Assembly (NCBI GenBank): GCA_030686995.1
Contig: CM060685.1
Coordinates: 23,296,065 to 23,360,064 of the forward strand
DNA: 64,000 nt
Reading direction: 5' to 3'
DNA from: Artemisia argyi
Lineage: Eukaryota; Streptophyta; Magnoliopsida; Asterales; Asteraceae
Shown here: positions 49,210 to 63,919 of the stretch, in pieces
Position numbering within the stretch: position 1 is the first letter of the stretch
Layout: each line of letters starts with the position of its first letter
Program-made: the position numbers and the translations under genes
Notes under the pieces: model-generated
Seen by the model: the letters and a program-made list of their open reading frames with translations, nothing else
The model's database searches: none
What the model was told of the DNA's origin: nothing

Positions 49210-50711
49210 CATCCTAGTAAAGCAAACGTTGTTGCTGATGCTCTTAGTCGAAAGGAGAGAATTCCACCATTACGAGTTAGGTCATTAGGAATGACTATCG
49301 TATCGCCATTACCGTCTCAAATATTAGAAGCTCAAATGGAAGCGTTGAAAGCAGAAAATCGACCTGCTGAGAACATATTTACGATGGCTATGAGATGGGA
49401 TTTGTTAAGCGTTCTGATGGAGTATTATGTTTTGGAGAGCAAAGTTGGGTACCATTGTATGGAGGAATTCGAGAGTTGATTATGCACGAGTCGCATAAGT
49501 CAAGATACTCTATTCATCCTGGGTCTGATAAGATGTACCAGGATTTGAAGAAGTTATATTGGTGGCCAAATATGAAGGCAAATATAGTGTTGTATGTGAG
49601 TAAGTGTTTGACTTGCTCTAAGGTTAAAGCCGAACATCAAAGACTGTCAGGATTATTGACGCAGCCAGAACTCCCAGTTTGGAAATGGGAGCGGATCACG
49701 ATGGACTTTATTACCAAATTACCAAAGACAGCTAGCGGTTGTGACGCTATCTGGGTAATTGTGGATCGATTGACTAAGTCTGCTCATTTCCTGGCAATTA
49801 GTGAAGATGATAACATTGACAAACTTGCGAGGTTGTATGTGAAGGAGATTGTTTCCCGTCATGGAGTTCCGATATCGATTATTTCTTACCGCGACAGCCG
49901 CTTTACGCCAGCGTTGTGGCGATCACTTCAAACCGCTTTGGGGACGAGACTTGATATGAGTACCGCATATCACCCCCAAACCGAAGGACAAAGTGAGAGA
50001 ACTATTCAGACTTTGGAGGATATGCTTCGTGCATGCATAATAGACTTTGGTAAAGGCTGGGAGAAATATCTACCCCTTGCGGAGTTCTCCTACAACAATA
50101 GCTACCACACAAGTCTTAAAGCTGCACCGTTTGAAGCTTTATATGGTCGTAAATGTCGTTCACCTATTGGTTGGGCTGAAGTTGGAGATAGCCAACTCAC
50201 AGGCCCTGGGCTTATTTTGGAGACTACTGAGAAAGTAACGCAAATTCGAGATCGATTGAAAGCAGCTAGAGATAGGCAGAAAAGTTACGCCGATCAGAGG
50301 CGTAAACCCCTAGAATTCCAGGTTGGAGACAAAGTGATGCTGAAAGTCTCGCCTTGAAAGGGTGTGATACATTTTGGGAAACGTGGGAAACTTAATCCCC
50401 GCTACATTGGACCATTTCTTATTTTGGAAAGAATTGGGCCCGTGGCTTATCGATTGGAATTACCACCGGAATTGAGTAAAGTTCATGATGTGTTTCATGT
50501 TAGCAATTTGAAGAAGTGTCTTTCGGAGGAAACGCCAGTTATACCAATTAAGGATATTCGTGTGGATGAGAGTTTGAATTTTGTGGAAGAGCCGATTGAG
50601 ATACTGGATAGAGAGATTAAACGACTTAAGAGAAGTCGTATTCTGCTTATCAAAGTTCGTTGGAATTCGCGGCATGGACCGGAATTCACGCGGGAACGTG
50701 GAGATATCTGA
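49210..50711 (+). pseudogene. Pol, second part: integrase and chromodomain, inactivated
   Basis: Continues the interrupted pol frame (HPSKANVVADALSRK). A frameshift lies near 49,395. The integrase HHCC zinc region ([13 protein letters not shown]...[11 protein letters not shown]) is followed by the catalytic core with MDFI and [11 protein letters not shown]. The second catalytic Asp, normally in SDRD, is Tyr (TAC, 49,887-49,889). A TGA at 50,355-50,357 interrupts the region after LKVSP. The chromodomain ([19 protein letters not shown]...[12 protein letters not shown]) then ends early at TGA 50,709-50,711. Chromodomains direct integration to modified chromatin. This copy cannot make a working integrase. 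Confidence 0.9.
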
Positions 50712-50743
50712 AGCTTTTTACTTCGTAGATGGTTTGTTCCGAG

Positions 50744-50780
50744 AGAAACCCGGGACGGGTTTCTTCTGAGGCTGGGAGGA
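50744..50780 (+). promoter_or_regulatory. Hairpin plus polypurine tract before the 3' LTR (Tekay-like)
   Basis: AGAAACCCG (50,744-50,752), loop GGA, CGGGTTTCT (50,756-50,764) make a perfect 9-bp stem. The next 16 nt, TTCTGAGGCTGGGAGGA less its first base, lead to the LTR and supply the purine tract that primes plus-strand DNA. Confidence 0.75.
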
Positions 50781-54498
<3,718 letters not shown>

Positions 54499-54503
54499 AC
54501 ATC
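54499..54503 (+). repeat. Target-site duplication ACATC (right)
   Basis: Exact copy of 32,953-32,957. Confidence 0.9.
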
Positions 54504-55160
54504 AATGACGACATGGGTTTTTTAGAATTTGATATCCAAAGATACGTACGATTTTCGTAAGTAAAAAGTTTGGATTACCCTTTTGCTTAAGTGTTAACAA
54601 ATACTAAAAAGGTCAAGCATTTTATATTTGTTTTTCGTTCATATGATTATTAAAGAAGTTTGAATTTTTTTTAATACATCAACTTCATTAGCAATCAAGT
54701 GCTTGAAAAACATGGTAAGTACTCTTAACATGTTTGAACCTTATTTATTAGAATATATAAACAACAACGATCTTACTTCTTTATCCTATATGGGATACAA
54801 AGCTGGGAATGCTTTTTATCAAATAATGTACATACCTATGTGTTGACTTTTGCATTTCTATACACCATAGATCTGTTCGTTATATACTAATATAGTGTTT
54901 GTACATTGAATTCACTTTGATTTCTATACACCATAGATCTGTTCGTTATATACTAATATAGTGTTTGTACATTGAATTCACTTTGATAATAGGGTGCCAT
55001 TGTTTAATACGGTTATTAAGTGACGACGCTATCGGATTCTAAAATCCTCATATGTGTTTACTCTCCCATTATTGATCTTTTTTGTTTGATCGTGGTGAAA
55101 ATTGGCTATAATGCAACTTATTTTTTGTTTGTTACCCTTAGACTCGACTCAACTCAATCC
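54504..55160 (+). repeat. Dispersed repeat unit resuming after the retrotransposon
   Basis: Contains the TATA block 'aatatataaacaacaac...ttacttctttatcctatatgggatacaa' (54,751-54,800) and an exact 66-bp tandem duplication (54,855-54,920 and 54,921-54,986). No coding content. Confidence 0.6.
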
Positions 55161-55989
55161 TATCGATATTAGAACGGTCATTAAAGTATTTTTTTTCCTT
55201 TTGAACGGCAAGAATTAAAGTCCTTTTTATATTTGGTTCGTTTTTATGTAAAACAAAATTTAAACTTATGTCCAAGCTTTTTTGCTTGAAAACAAAAACG
55301 ATAAATGTACATAAACTAGTCGAAGTGGAGTATGTGATATATTCACTCTTTTATCCAAGAATAAGATTTCGTTTCGAGAATATTACTCAAACAAGAAGTT
55401 TCTTTAAACTAGTAAAACATAACTTTATAATCCAACTTTATGCTAGTTGTTGAACTAAAATCAAAATTCTGTTAAAAAAAAAAACTAAAATCAAAATATA
55501 ATATTCAAAATCCTATTGCTCTTTTGAAGATAAAATAATCAGATTTTAATGTAATAGTAGTTGTTAGAACTTGAGACAATTTTGTGTGATTGTTGATGTT
55601 TTGTTCTTTTCAACTTGTCCTATATTATCTGGTTGGATTAAGCGTCTTTAACCTTTATTGTTCTAACAATTGTAGCCTTTGATCATAACATGACGCAAAT
55701 CATTTTATTATGTTGCACTAACACTGATACCGAATATGATGTTTCTGAAAGTGAAATGACGGGTAACATGGATATAATTAAAAAAAAAAAGAAAAAAAAA
55801 AAAAAAAACAAACTAATGCAAGCAACACATATGAGAATTGAACCATGGACATTTCAAATATACCATACTCCACTTACCAGCTGATCACCCACACAAGACA
55901 TGAGTTTCCTCTCACTCCATCTATTTAACGTAACACACATTCACATATAATAATAACAGTAGGCCCATTACATTCACAAACTTTAGTCA
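55161..55989. other. Intergenic, no gene seen
   Basis: AT-rich with poly-A (about 55,780-55,808). Two short plus-strand open frames show no conserved motif. Confidence 0.5.
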
Positions 55990-57050
55990 CATGAATGGCA
56001 AAACGGCAATGATAAGAACTTAACGGACCAAACTCATATGTGCTCAACAGAGACGTTACATGGAGGGCCAAGCCTTAATTCATTTTCATAACATGTCACA
56101 ACAGAATCCTTATGGCTACATGTAAGTTTAGAAGGATAGGTGAAACGTTTAGAGATCGAAATAAACACCAACTGCTAATGGATATACATAGAAGATTATT
56201 AAATTTTAGTTGCATAAACACATGGACAATCTTTGTAAATAAAGTTTGGAGTATTACTTTTTTTAAGTGACAACAATATTAAAAAAAATATATATATATA
56301 TTTTAAAAAAAGTAAAGATTTTTATATCAGTTTTCGACTACATAATGCTGGACGAGTTTATGTTTTGGCTAATATAATAAACTCAAATTGCATCATGTAA
56401 TGGAAAACATGACAGCACTCTCAACACATGTTGTTCTCTTACAATCTAGTATATAACCAAATGAGATTTCACTTCTTTCATCTATGTGGGATATTTACAA
56501 GGTTGAACTAGTTATATGTTCATTACAGTTATTAAGTGAAAGGAAATTGGATTTGGAGATCCTCCATGAGTAAAAATTTTATCACGGATTTTAAATGGGT
56601 GTACTCTCATATTTATTCGTTCTTTTTGTTTGAAAAAATTGTGATAATGCAACTTGTTTTGTGTTTCATGAATTTCATGCCATGAAGTTAATTAGAGATT
56701 CAACGCTGCAAATAGTTTAGTTTAAGTGTTTTATATGTTAAAAATATACTTTCCATATCATATATGGAGGAAATCTTTGTGTGAGTGATTAAGTTACATG
56801 ATCGATCAATAGTTGGATAAGTGAACTACAACTCGACATGTGTGAGGTTGAGTGAGCTTTTTAGTAGGACACGTGAGGGGTCAGGGGTGACACACTAACA
56901 CGCCTATCCATTTTAGATCTTTCTGGTGAGACACATCCGTTGGTACTTTGTAATATAGAAATGAACATCGGTTTGTCACTTCTTCTTCGCTTGAAATTTA
57001 GGTGGAGGCACCCAAGAGGGACTCGAATCATCTGTGTTGTAACAAAACTC
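55990..57050 (+). repeat. Dispersed repeat unit, tandem copy A
   Basis: Block order: 'gttacatggagggcca...cttaattc' (56,062), 'gtgaaacgtttagagat' (56,140), 'ctttgtaaataaagtttggagt' (56,232), 'tatataaccaaatgagatttcacttct' (56,450), 'gagattcaacgctgcaaatagtttagttt' (56,695), 'cccaagagggactcgaatca' (57,011). Most blocks recur in the same order in the two following copies. Confidence 0.6.
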
Positions 57051-58250
57051 GCCTTTTGCGTGGCACCTTTTGCGTGAGCAGTTATTTGATAAATGTGTTC
57101 AATAGGGACCTTGCATGCAGGGTCACGATCTAATTCATTTGTCGTAACATGTCACTGCAAAGAGCGACTAGAGTTATAAGTTTTTAGGGCATTCTTACCT
57201 GATTGATTCGGACTCGAACACAATAAGGTTTGGTCGGTCTTGTGGTATGATTTGTGAGGGTGACAATGTGATACATCTATCCATCTGGATAATTTGATGA
57301 TTCATTTTGTTCGTCTGTACCAAATAAGTGAAAGAGTTATACATGTGGTAGTGTGAACCGTATGCTTTATATTATATATACTTTGTTTTTTTATGATATC
57401 AAACGGTTTAACTGGTGTTCTATAGTCTAAAATGTGATTTGCATTTACCTATGAATTTTCATACTAGGTTTTGATTGATTACATTTCAAATAATTATATG
57501 CACAAATTACCCTTCCAGGGGAAGATCGTTCCTGCAAGAGGACTGAATGACTGGATGGGATCCAGTCTTCCATCCTGATTGCTATGATCAAACATAAGCC
57601 CATCTTTGTTTCTAATATCCCTGATCCATTCATATCATCGCGTATTTGCATAACTATAACAGCATAAATCATACATAACCAGCCTGTTAATTTTATGATT
57701 TTGGTAAGTTAGGTGGATCGGTAAAACATTTAGAGATTGGAATGAACACCAACTGCGAAATGGGTCTCTTACATATGTTTACTGCTATTGTTTGAGTTTT
57801 CAAGTTAATATTGATTAAATCATCACTTATTCTTAAGAAATTTTCGATAAATAAATGTTTATTGATCATATGGACAATTGTTGTAAATCGATAGTTGAAG
57901 CACCATTTTTTTAAGTTAAAAACATAGAATTTACATTAATTCTAACAGACTTATACGTTCATGGAGTTTTTTGTTTCATAATCTACTTAATAAACGATCA
58001 GGTGCTTGAAAACATAACATTAATCTTGTCATGTATGATCCTTACTCACTGTAGTATATAAGCAAGGTTTCACTTCTATAGCCTATGTGGGAAGTGCTGT
58101 ATTTTTCTTCGGTTGTTGTTATGCAACTTGTTTTGGATTTCTTAAATGACTTCCCATAAAGTTAATTGAGTGTTGCTGGTAACGTAAGGCAACTTTTATG
58201 TCTAAATTTGTCGATACAACTTTTGGGTTTCTTAAATTACTCACTCGATC
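57051..58250 (+). repeat. Dispersed repeat unit, tandem copy B, containing ITPase debris
   Basis: Blocks: 'cgtaacatgtcactgcaaagagcg' (57,144), 'gtaaaacatttagagattgg' (57,721), 'gttgtaaat' (57,872), 'gtatataagcaaggtttcacttct' (58,054). The ITPase exon at 57,519-57,593 lies within it. Confidence 0.55.
57519..57593 (+). pseudogene. ITPase (HAM1-like) penultimate exon with frameshift
   Basis: After acceptor ACCCTTCCAG the sequence encodes GKIVPARG, then loses frame by an apparent two-base deletion before GWDPVF. The remaining bases match PDCYDQ in the restored register. The exon end is followed by ATAAGCCC instead of a GT donor, as in the copy at 24,184. Sequence to about 57,695 resembles the intron before the last exon at 24,596, but that exon is missing here. 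Confidence 0.75.
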
Positions 58251-58289
58251 GAACTTTGTGTCTTTTTCAGTTAAATTTTGTCGAGTCAC

Positions 58290-59650
58290 CACTCAGCAGA
58301 AGTATCCATAATGGAGAGCCACACCTAAACTTATTTTCGTAACATATCACTCTAGAATCAATATGGCACTGTACGATAGGGGTTCGACAATTATTTTGGT
58401 GGATCGGTGAAACGTCTATAGATTAAATGAACACAAACACCGAAATGGGTTACTTGAAATATGAAATTTCCAAATGATGGTTAGTGCTATTTGATATTGA
58501 TAAACTGAAATTGAGAATAATACATATAATTACCGTTTCGTTATATTACTAGAAGATTACCCATGCATAACAACGAGATTTTATAGCGACATATAGTTTA
58601 TTGATAAAAAAAAGTTTATAAGTTAAACGTAATGTTTTGAAGATTTGGGAATTAAACATAATGTTTTGAAACCCGGTTTGACCCGGGTGGTTCAACTGGT
58701 TGAACCGTTCCGGTCGTAAAATGGGTTTGAAGCGTCCCGGATCAACCCGGTTTGTGTTTTAATTGGTTGTATTTAATTTGGTATATATGTTTTTAATTGG
58801 TTGTACAATGTGAATAAATCATTGTACTTTTAAGTAATGGATAATGTTTTGAAACTCGCTTTGACCCGGGTGGTTCAACCGGTTGAACCGTTACGGTCGA
58901 AAAATGGGTCGATTTAAATTGGGTCAACTTGCTAGGTTGGGTCGAAAACGGGTCAAATTAAACTGGGTCAAGCTGTCGGGTTTGAGCGTCCCGGGTCAAC
59001 CCGATTTGTTTTTGAATTGGTTGTATTTAATTTGGTTGTACAATGTGAATAAATAATTGTACTTTTAAGTATTGGTGTGTTTTAATAAGAGTATTAATTA
59101 CATTTTACTTTCTCTCTCATTTGATCATTGTTGAAAACTCAACATTTCACTTTTGATCATTTTTATATTATAAGTAGTAAAGATATGGATTGTAATAAAA
59201 TATTAGTACATATTTAGCTGAAGTATGAACAAAAGATTTGTAAATAAAAAGTTTGGAGTGCCCATATATAATTTAAGCGAGAAACGATATTAAAAAGTTA
59301 AGAATTTTTACTATCTTTCTCGAACATGACTATGAAGTTTATATTGTTCATGTTTATGCACTTGAAATCCTAGTGGTTTATTCTCAACAACTATGAGAGT
59401 CAAGGACTATAGTATATAATCAAAAAGATTTTACTTCTTTATCCTACGTGGGAAGCAAGATTTTACTTCTTTATCCTATATGGGTTTACTCTCATGTTTT
59501 CGTTCTTCTTTGTTTGGTTGTGGCCGAGGAAAATATTGCCATTGCTGCAACTCGTTTTGTATTTCTTAGATTGCATGCCCATAAATTTAGCCAAGTATTC
59601 TACGCTGCAAATAGTTTAGTTCAATATACTTTCGTTGGTGTTGATATAAA
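58290..59650 (+). repeat. Dispersed repeat unit, tandem copy C, with an inserted CCCGGTT repeat
   Basis: Blocks 'taatggagagccacacctaa' (58,310), 'gatcggtgaaacgtctatagat' (58,403), 'gatttgtaaataaaaagtttggagtgccca' (59,233), 'tagtatataatcaaaaagattttacttct' (59,410), 'cgctgcaaatagtttagtt' (59,602). The middle is interrupted at 58,655-59,075 by two copies of a roughly 200-bp 'gttttgaaac(c)cg(g/c)tttgacccgggtggttca' repeat. Confidence 0.6.
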
Positions 59651-59663
59651 AGTTGGGCGTTCC

Positions 59664-60124
59664 TGATTATGGGCTCTTGTTCTCGTATCAATTCGCTTCT
59701 TAGTACTTGTAACCTACGCACTAAGAAAATAAACAACACCGTTAGGCTTATCGTGGGATTGTCTCCCACGATTAGACTCCGGCGTGAGAGTAAGTAATCG
59801 ATTTAGGGTTCTCGTAAAGAGTTTTAGGGTTTGTGTATCGTACCTTGAATGATAGCTATGTCATTCCTTATATAGGCGCAGAATCCTTGTAGGGTTCGTG
59901 TTCCTTACGTTTCGCACCCATGGTGCTTATCCGGGTAAGGATATCTATTCCATAGATAGATGATCCTTATCTATACCGTGTATAGTTTATTTGGGTTTGG
60001 ACATACGTGAGCCTGTTCCATTATTGATGCGGCCCGAGTAACAATAGCCCACGCATGGTGGCTTTGGGCCTTAGTAATGTTTATCATATGGGCTCGTGGC
60101 CCATATATAGACTATACGTCATCA
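59664..60124 (-). repeat. LTR (461 bp) of a Tat-lineage gypsy remnant
   Basis: Starts TGATTATGGG, ends ATACGTCATCA, and is followed at 60,125 by a C-rich tract (polypurine on the minus strand), so this is the 3' LTR of a minus-strand element. Its short length fits RIRE2/Retand-type Tat elements. The partner LTR is not in the window. Confidence 0.7.
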
Positions 60125-60162
60125 TGTCCCCCCCACTCTAGTGTACGCGGCTCGTAGCCGCG
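60125..60162 (-). promoter_or_regulatory. Polypurine tract and hairpin of the Tat-lineage remnant
   Basis: Plus strand TGTCCCCCCCCACTCTAG, then CGCGGCT (60,146-60,152), loop CGT, AGCCGCG (60,156-60,162), a perfect 7-bp GC-rich stem 21 nt from the LTR. Confidence 0.65.
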
Positions 60163-60398
60163 GATGCTAGACTAATCACAACAGCGGTAAGCATGGCGAG
60201 AAAATTTTAAAATATTGCCGCCCTTTTTGAAGTGCAATGTACCTAGTCCTAGATATTTCAAGGAAATACCTCGGAAATCGGGGGTTGTGTCCACGTGGCC
60301 CTCGTAAATCGGGAAAAAGTGCATGTACCGTTTCGGTTCTAGCCACACATTTTTTGTGAGTGGGATCCACGTGGACATCATCTAGGGTTTTTTACTCC

Positions 60399-60408
60399 CT
60401 ATATAATA
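60399..60408 (+). promoter_or_regulatory. TATA box for the antisense ORF
   Basis: CTATATAATA, about 145 bp upstream of the ORF's ATG, preceded by a GTCCACGTGG-type G-box (60,290-60,300 and 60,367-60,375). It looks like a self-contained promoter on the strand opposite to the retroelement. Confidence 0.5.
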
Positions 60409-60544
60409 GTCACCGCCCCCATTTTTACAAAAACACGCAGTAAAAACACACACTCTCCTTTGCTCACTTTTTTAAAAGCGTATTTTTTGCAAAGAAAGTA
60501 CTCGTTTCATTAGGTAATCTTTGTGTGCGTGTCTTAGTGAAGTA

Positions 60545-61300
60545 ATGAAAATGGTTGCCCATTTAGAAGACTTTCGCTCTGCGATGACGGAGAATGATGT
60601 TACTCAGTTTATATCTGACTACTTCATTCCCCTGGATGTGCGTCCAGAGGCTCCAGATGTTGACGCGTGTATAGCCGATTTCCCCGAAGGGAAAATAGGA
60701 TTATACACGCGCTTCCTCGAGTACGCGAATTACCGCGTACCGATATCTATCTTTCTGAGCGATTTGCTCAACCACTATCACCTCCACATCTCACAGCTGC
60801 ACTGTATAGGTGCGGCTAAGGTGTCGAATTTTGAAGTAAACTGCCGTTTACTTGCAATAGAGCCGACCATAGCCTTGTTCCGTGCCTTCTACCACACAAC
60901 GTGGTCAAATGGATGGGTGTCTTTCGCGAAGCGCCCGGGGGCGCTTCAGTGTTACACTGAGAAAGTAGACTCCCTTAGACATTGGAGGGAGCATTTTTTC
61001 TGGGTTGATAATGTGGTTTTTCCATCGCCCTTTGAGTTTTACACTCAGGATACTTTGCCAAGGGATGGGCGCCCCGCACCCGGTTCCTATAGGCTGACTG
61101 ATGCACAGACCCTGGATGCCAACCGCATACCCATTAACCCTTATCCGGAGGAGTTTCTGGTGCATATGGGGTTGAGTCGCAATTACTTCGGCGCTGCTGA
61201 CGAGGTGCCAACCTTTATAAGTGAGGACGGCCGGGGTGGGTGTTCGTCCCTTCTACTTCAAATATGTAAGTCCTTTTATATGCGCACCTTTAATAACTAA
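60545..61300 (+). CDS. Antisense ORF with 'putative gypsy-type transposon' domain (Transposase_28-like), partial
   Basis: From ATG (MKMVAHLEDFRSAMTENDV) the frame holds the PF04195-type domain that accompanies Tat-lineage retrotransposons. Typical phrases are LYTRFLEYANYRVPISIFLSDLL, HYHLHISQLHCIGAAKVSNFE, LFRAFYHTTWSNGWVSFAKR and EFLVHMGLSRNY. In that lineage the gene often runs opposite to gag-pol, near the 3' LTR, as here. Its function is unknown. The last about 20 residues (after FISEDGRGG) do not follow the family. A donor-like AAATAT|GTAAGTCC at 61,265 suggests either an intron or a break, and the next LTR element starts at about 61,327, so the gene is incomplete. Confidence 0.75.
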   Translation: MKMVAHLEDFRSAMTENDVTQFISDYFIPLDVRPEAPDVDACIADFPEGKIGLYTRFLEYANYRVPISIFLSDLLNHYHLHISQLHCIGAAKVSNFEVNCRLLAIEPTIALFRAFYHTTWSNGWVSFAKRPGALQCYTEKVDSLRHWREHFFWVDNVVFPSPFEFYTQDTLPRDGRPAPGSYRLTDAQTLDANRIPINPYPEEFLVHMGLSRNYFGAADEVPTFISEDGRGGCSSLLLQICKSFYMRTFNN

Positions 61301-61326
61301 TCCTTTCTTTTTTGTTGTTTGTTTAT

Positions 61327-61576
61327 TGATTGGTGCTAAACAGTCAGATAATATCAACCAAGTAATGGTCAACAAGTCAGACAGCCTAAACCAATACTCC
61401 GGTGAGTTTAGTGTTTCCCCGGATCGTTAGATCCCAACGAGATGTGAAATAAATATCTTCCAAAGTGTAAACTGAGAATCAAGGACAATAGAACCAACCT
61501 ATTGGCTTCCACAAGCCTCTAAAACCCAGGGCAATCCTTTATTAACCCTGCTCCTTGCATGATCTTCAATGAAACT

Positions 61577-61626
<50 letters not shown>

Positions 61627-63176
61627 CTATTTTCTTTGATTTCTTTTTGTTTTTGAGATTTATGGATTATAACTTTTTCAAGGTTTCTAAAAAAAACTTA
61701 TGGCTTTTGTCAGGAGCCTAAGTGCTTATTGAAGTCCTCTATTTAGCTATAACAAACAAGTAATTAAGATGACAATAAAGTAAATGACAATTAATAAAAT
61801 GACAAGTAATTAAAAGATTAGGAAACTACAAACTGTAAATAAAGTATTATTACAATTTGTCAAAGTGTAATAAAACTTTGAAAGCAATTAAAAGACAAGA
61901 AATAAAGATAAGCAGTAATTGTTTGATCACAAAACTAATTCTATATATCTCTTCATTCCTGCTTCTTCTCTCTATATAGATGACTCAAAAGCTTCCCACT
62001 AGCATCCTACCACTTTCCCAAGCCTTTCCTGACCATTAGATTGGTCAGACTCATCTTGACCTTTGAAACTGAAAATGGCGCCAAAATGGAACACGTGTAA
62101 AAGAGGCGGTTCTAATGCAATTAAAGATTATTGGGAGGTAGCATGAGGTGGAGGGACAAGTTTGGTGATAGTTTGGACCAAGTTGGGTGGTTTTGCTCAA
62201 AACTATCGGTAAGTATGTGAACAGTGGTGGTTTTGGGTGGAAATTGGGTGTGAAGTGCATTTATTGTGGCGTGTTCAGGGTGAAGGAGATGGTGGAGAGT
62301 GGGTGTGATGATGAGGGTGTGAGCTGGAAGGGTTGAGGTGGAGTTTACAGGTGTGGGTGTGAGGTGGAAGACGAAGAGGGAATTACGGGGTGTTTGGTTT
62401 TATTTATTTACAAAAAGGGGGTGGGCTTGGAAGGGATTTTGGGCCCAAGTGGTGGACTGGATCTGGTTTTAGTTTTGGGTTTTGGATTTGGATTGAATTA
62501 AAAACAAAGGGTCCGGTTTGGTTAATAGTTAACAACAAGGACCAATTGTGTAATTCGGCCAAAGTTGAGGGTTTGTTTGTGATTTTTCCAAACTTCAAAT
62601 AAGGACTAAACCTGCAATTAACCATTAGTACAAGGACCACAAGTATAAATCTTATTATTTTAAAACTCAGGGACCAAATCTGCCAATTCCACAAACTCCA
62701 GGGACCAAAACTGTAATTTTCTGATTTTTGAAGGGTTTAATTTGTAACTTCTCAAAAGTTATCATAAGGACCAATATTGTCAATTTAGAATAGTACAAGG
62801 GTGTAGTTTGATAAATTTCCATTTTTAAACACCCAGGGACTAAATTTGACACTTTTCAAAGTTGAGGGACTAAAGTTGTCATTTTGCCATTTTTAAACTT
62901 TAAAGGACTTTTCTTGACAACTTATGAATTCCAAGGACCTTTTATGACATTTGTACAAGTTTTGATTTACCAGGGACTAGTTTTGCCAATTTTCCAAAGT
63001 TCAGGGACTGAAACTGTAAATTATGTGAAATGTTTTATTTTTCATCAGTTTTCAATCCTTATGCATAAAAACACAATCCAGGGATAATTTTATATATTTC
63101 AAGGCATTCCTGTGTGTTTTCATATGTTTTTGCAGCTTAAATGTAACAGAAATGATGAGTATTTACACACTCATCA
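61327..63176 (-). repeat. LTR (about 1.85 kb) of a further minus-strand gag-type element
   Basis: The right end is firm: ...ACTCATCA at 63,176, followed by CCCCCACACT. The left end is placed at TGATTGGTGC (61,327) by the TGAT/ATCA symmetry and is uncertain. It contains poly-T (61,579-61,626) and degenerate tandem units of 'agggacc(a/t)aaa...tgt(a/c)a' about every 40-50 bp (62,540-63,010). The end itself is an 8-bp inverted repeat, TGATGAGT...ACTCATCA (63,153-63,176). Confidence 0.6.
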
Positions 63177-63873
63177 ATCCCCCACACTAAACTATTGCTA
63201 GTCCCTAGCAATCTATTTGAGAAAAAATTAATGGATTTTTACTCTTTACCAAAAGCCATCACTTCTGGAGTAGCCAGGTGTAAGAACTGTGGCACACCTG
63301 ATAACCGTGTGATTTTTAGCAAACCACCAGCTGTCAACGGATTTGATTTGTCTTTACCAGAAGCCGTTTGCTTCTGGACTAGCCAACTCTTGATGGAATA
63401 GTCAACATCTTGGTGAGCTGATTACCAATTATGGATTTTCTTTGGCCTTTACCATAAGCCATAATCTTGCGGGCTAGCTAACTCATTAGCTTTTTAGGAT
63501 AATGGGGAGTTGAGGAACCATACAATTTTTGGCAAATTGCAAGCCATCAACGGTTTTGAGATGTCTTTACCAAGAGCCATTTGCTCCTGGACTAGCCAAT
63601 CCTGTTGTGGATTAGACATGGAGGATTGATACCATTTATTGCATTTCTAAGTGTGAAAAAACTTTATATTTTGATCAAATGAGGGTGCTTGATGGAACAT
63701 GTGTTTGAATTCGTGAGAATCCCCCCCCCCCCCCCCCCACACTTAGAAATGAATATTGCCCTCAATATTCAAATCACCGGGTGTTAAACCGATAGTTAGA
63801 ACGTAAGAAGGAAATATTAATAACCTTTATTTTAGGCTATTTACATACAAACTCACTTTTTTCTTTTGTTTTG

Positions 63874-63919
<46 letters not shown>

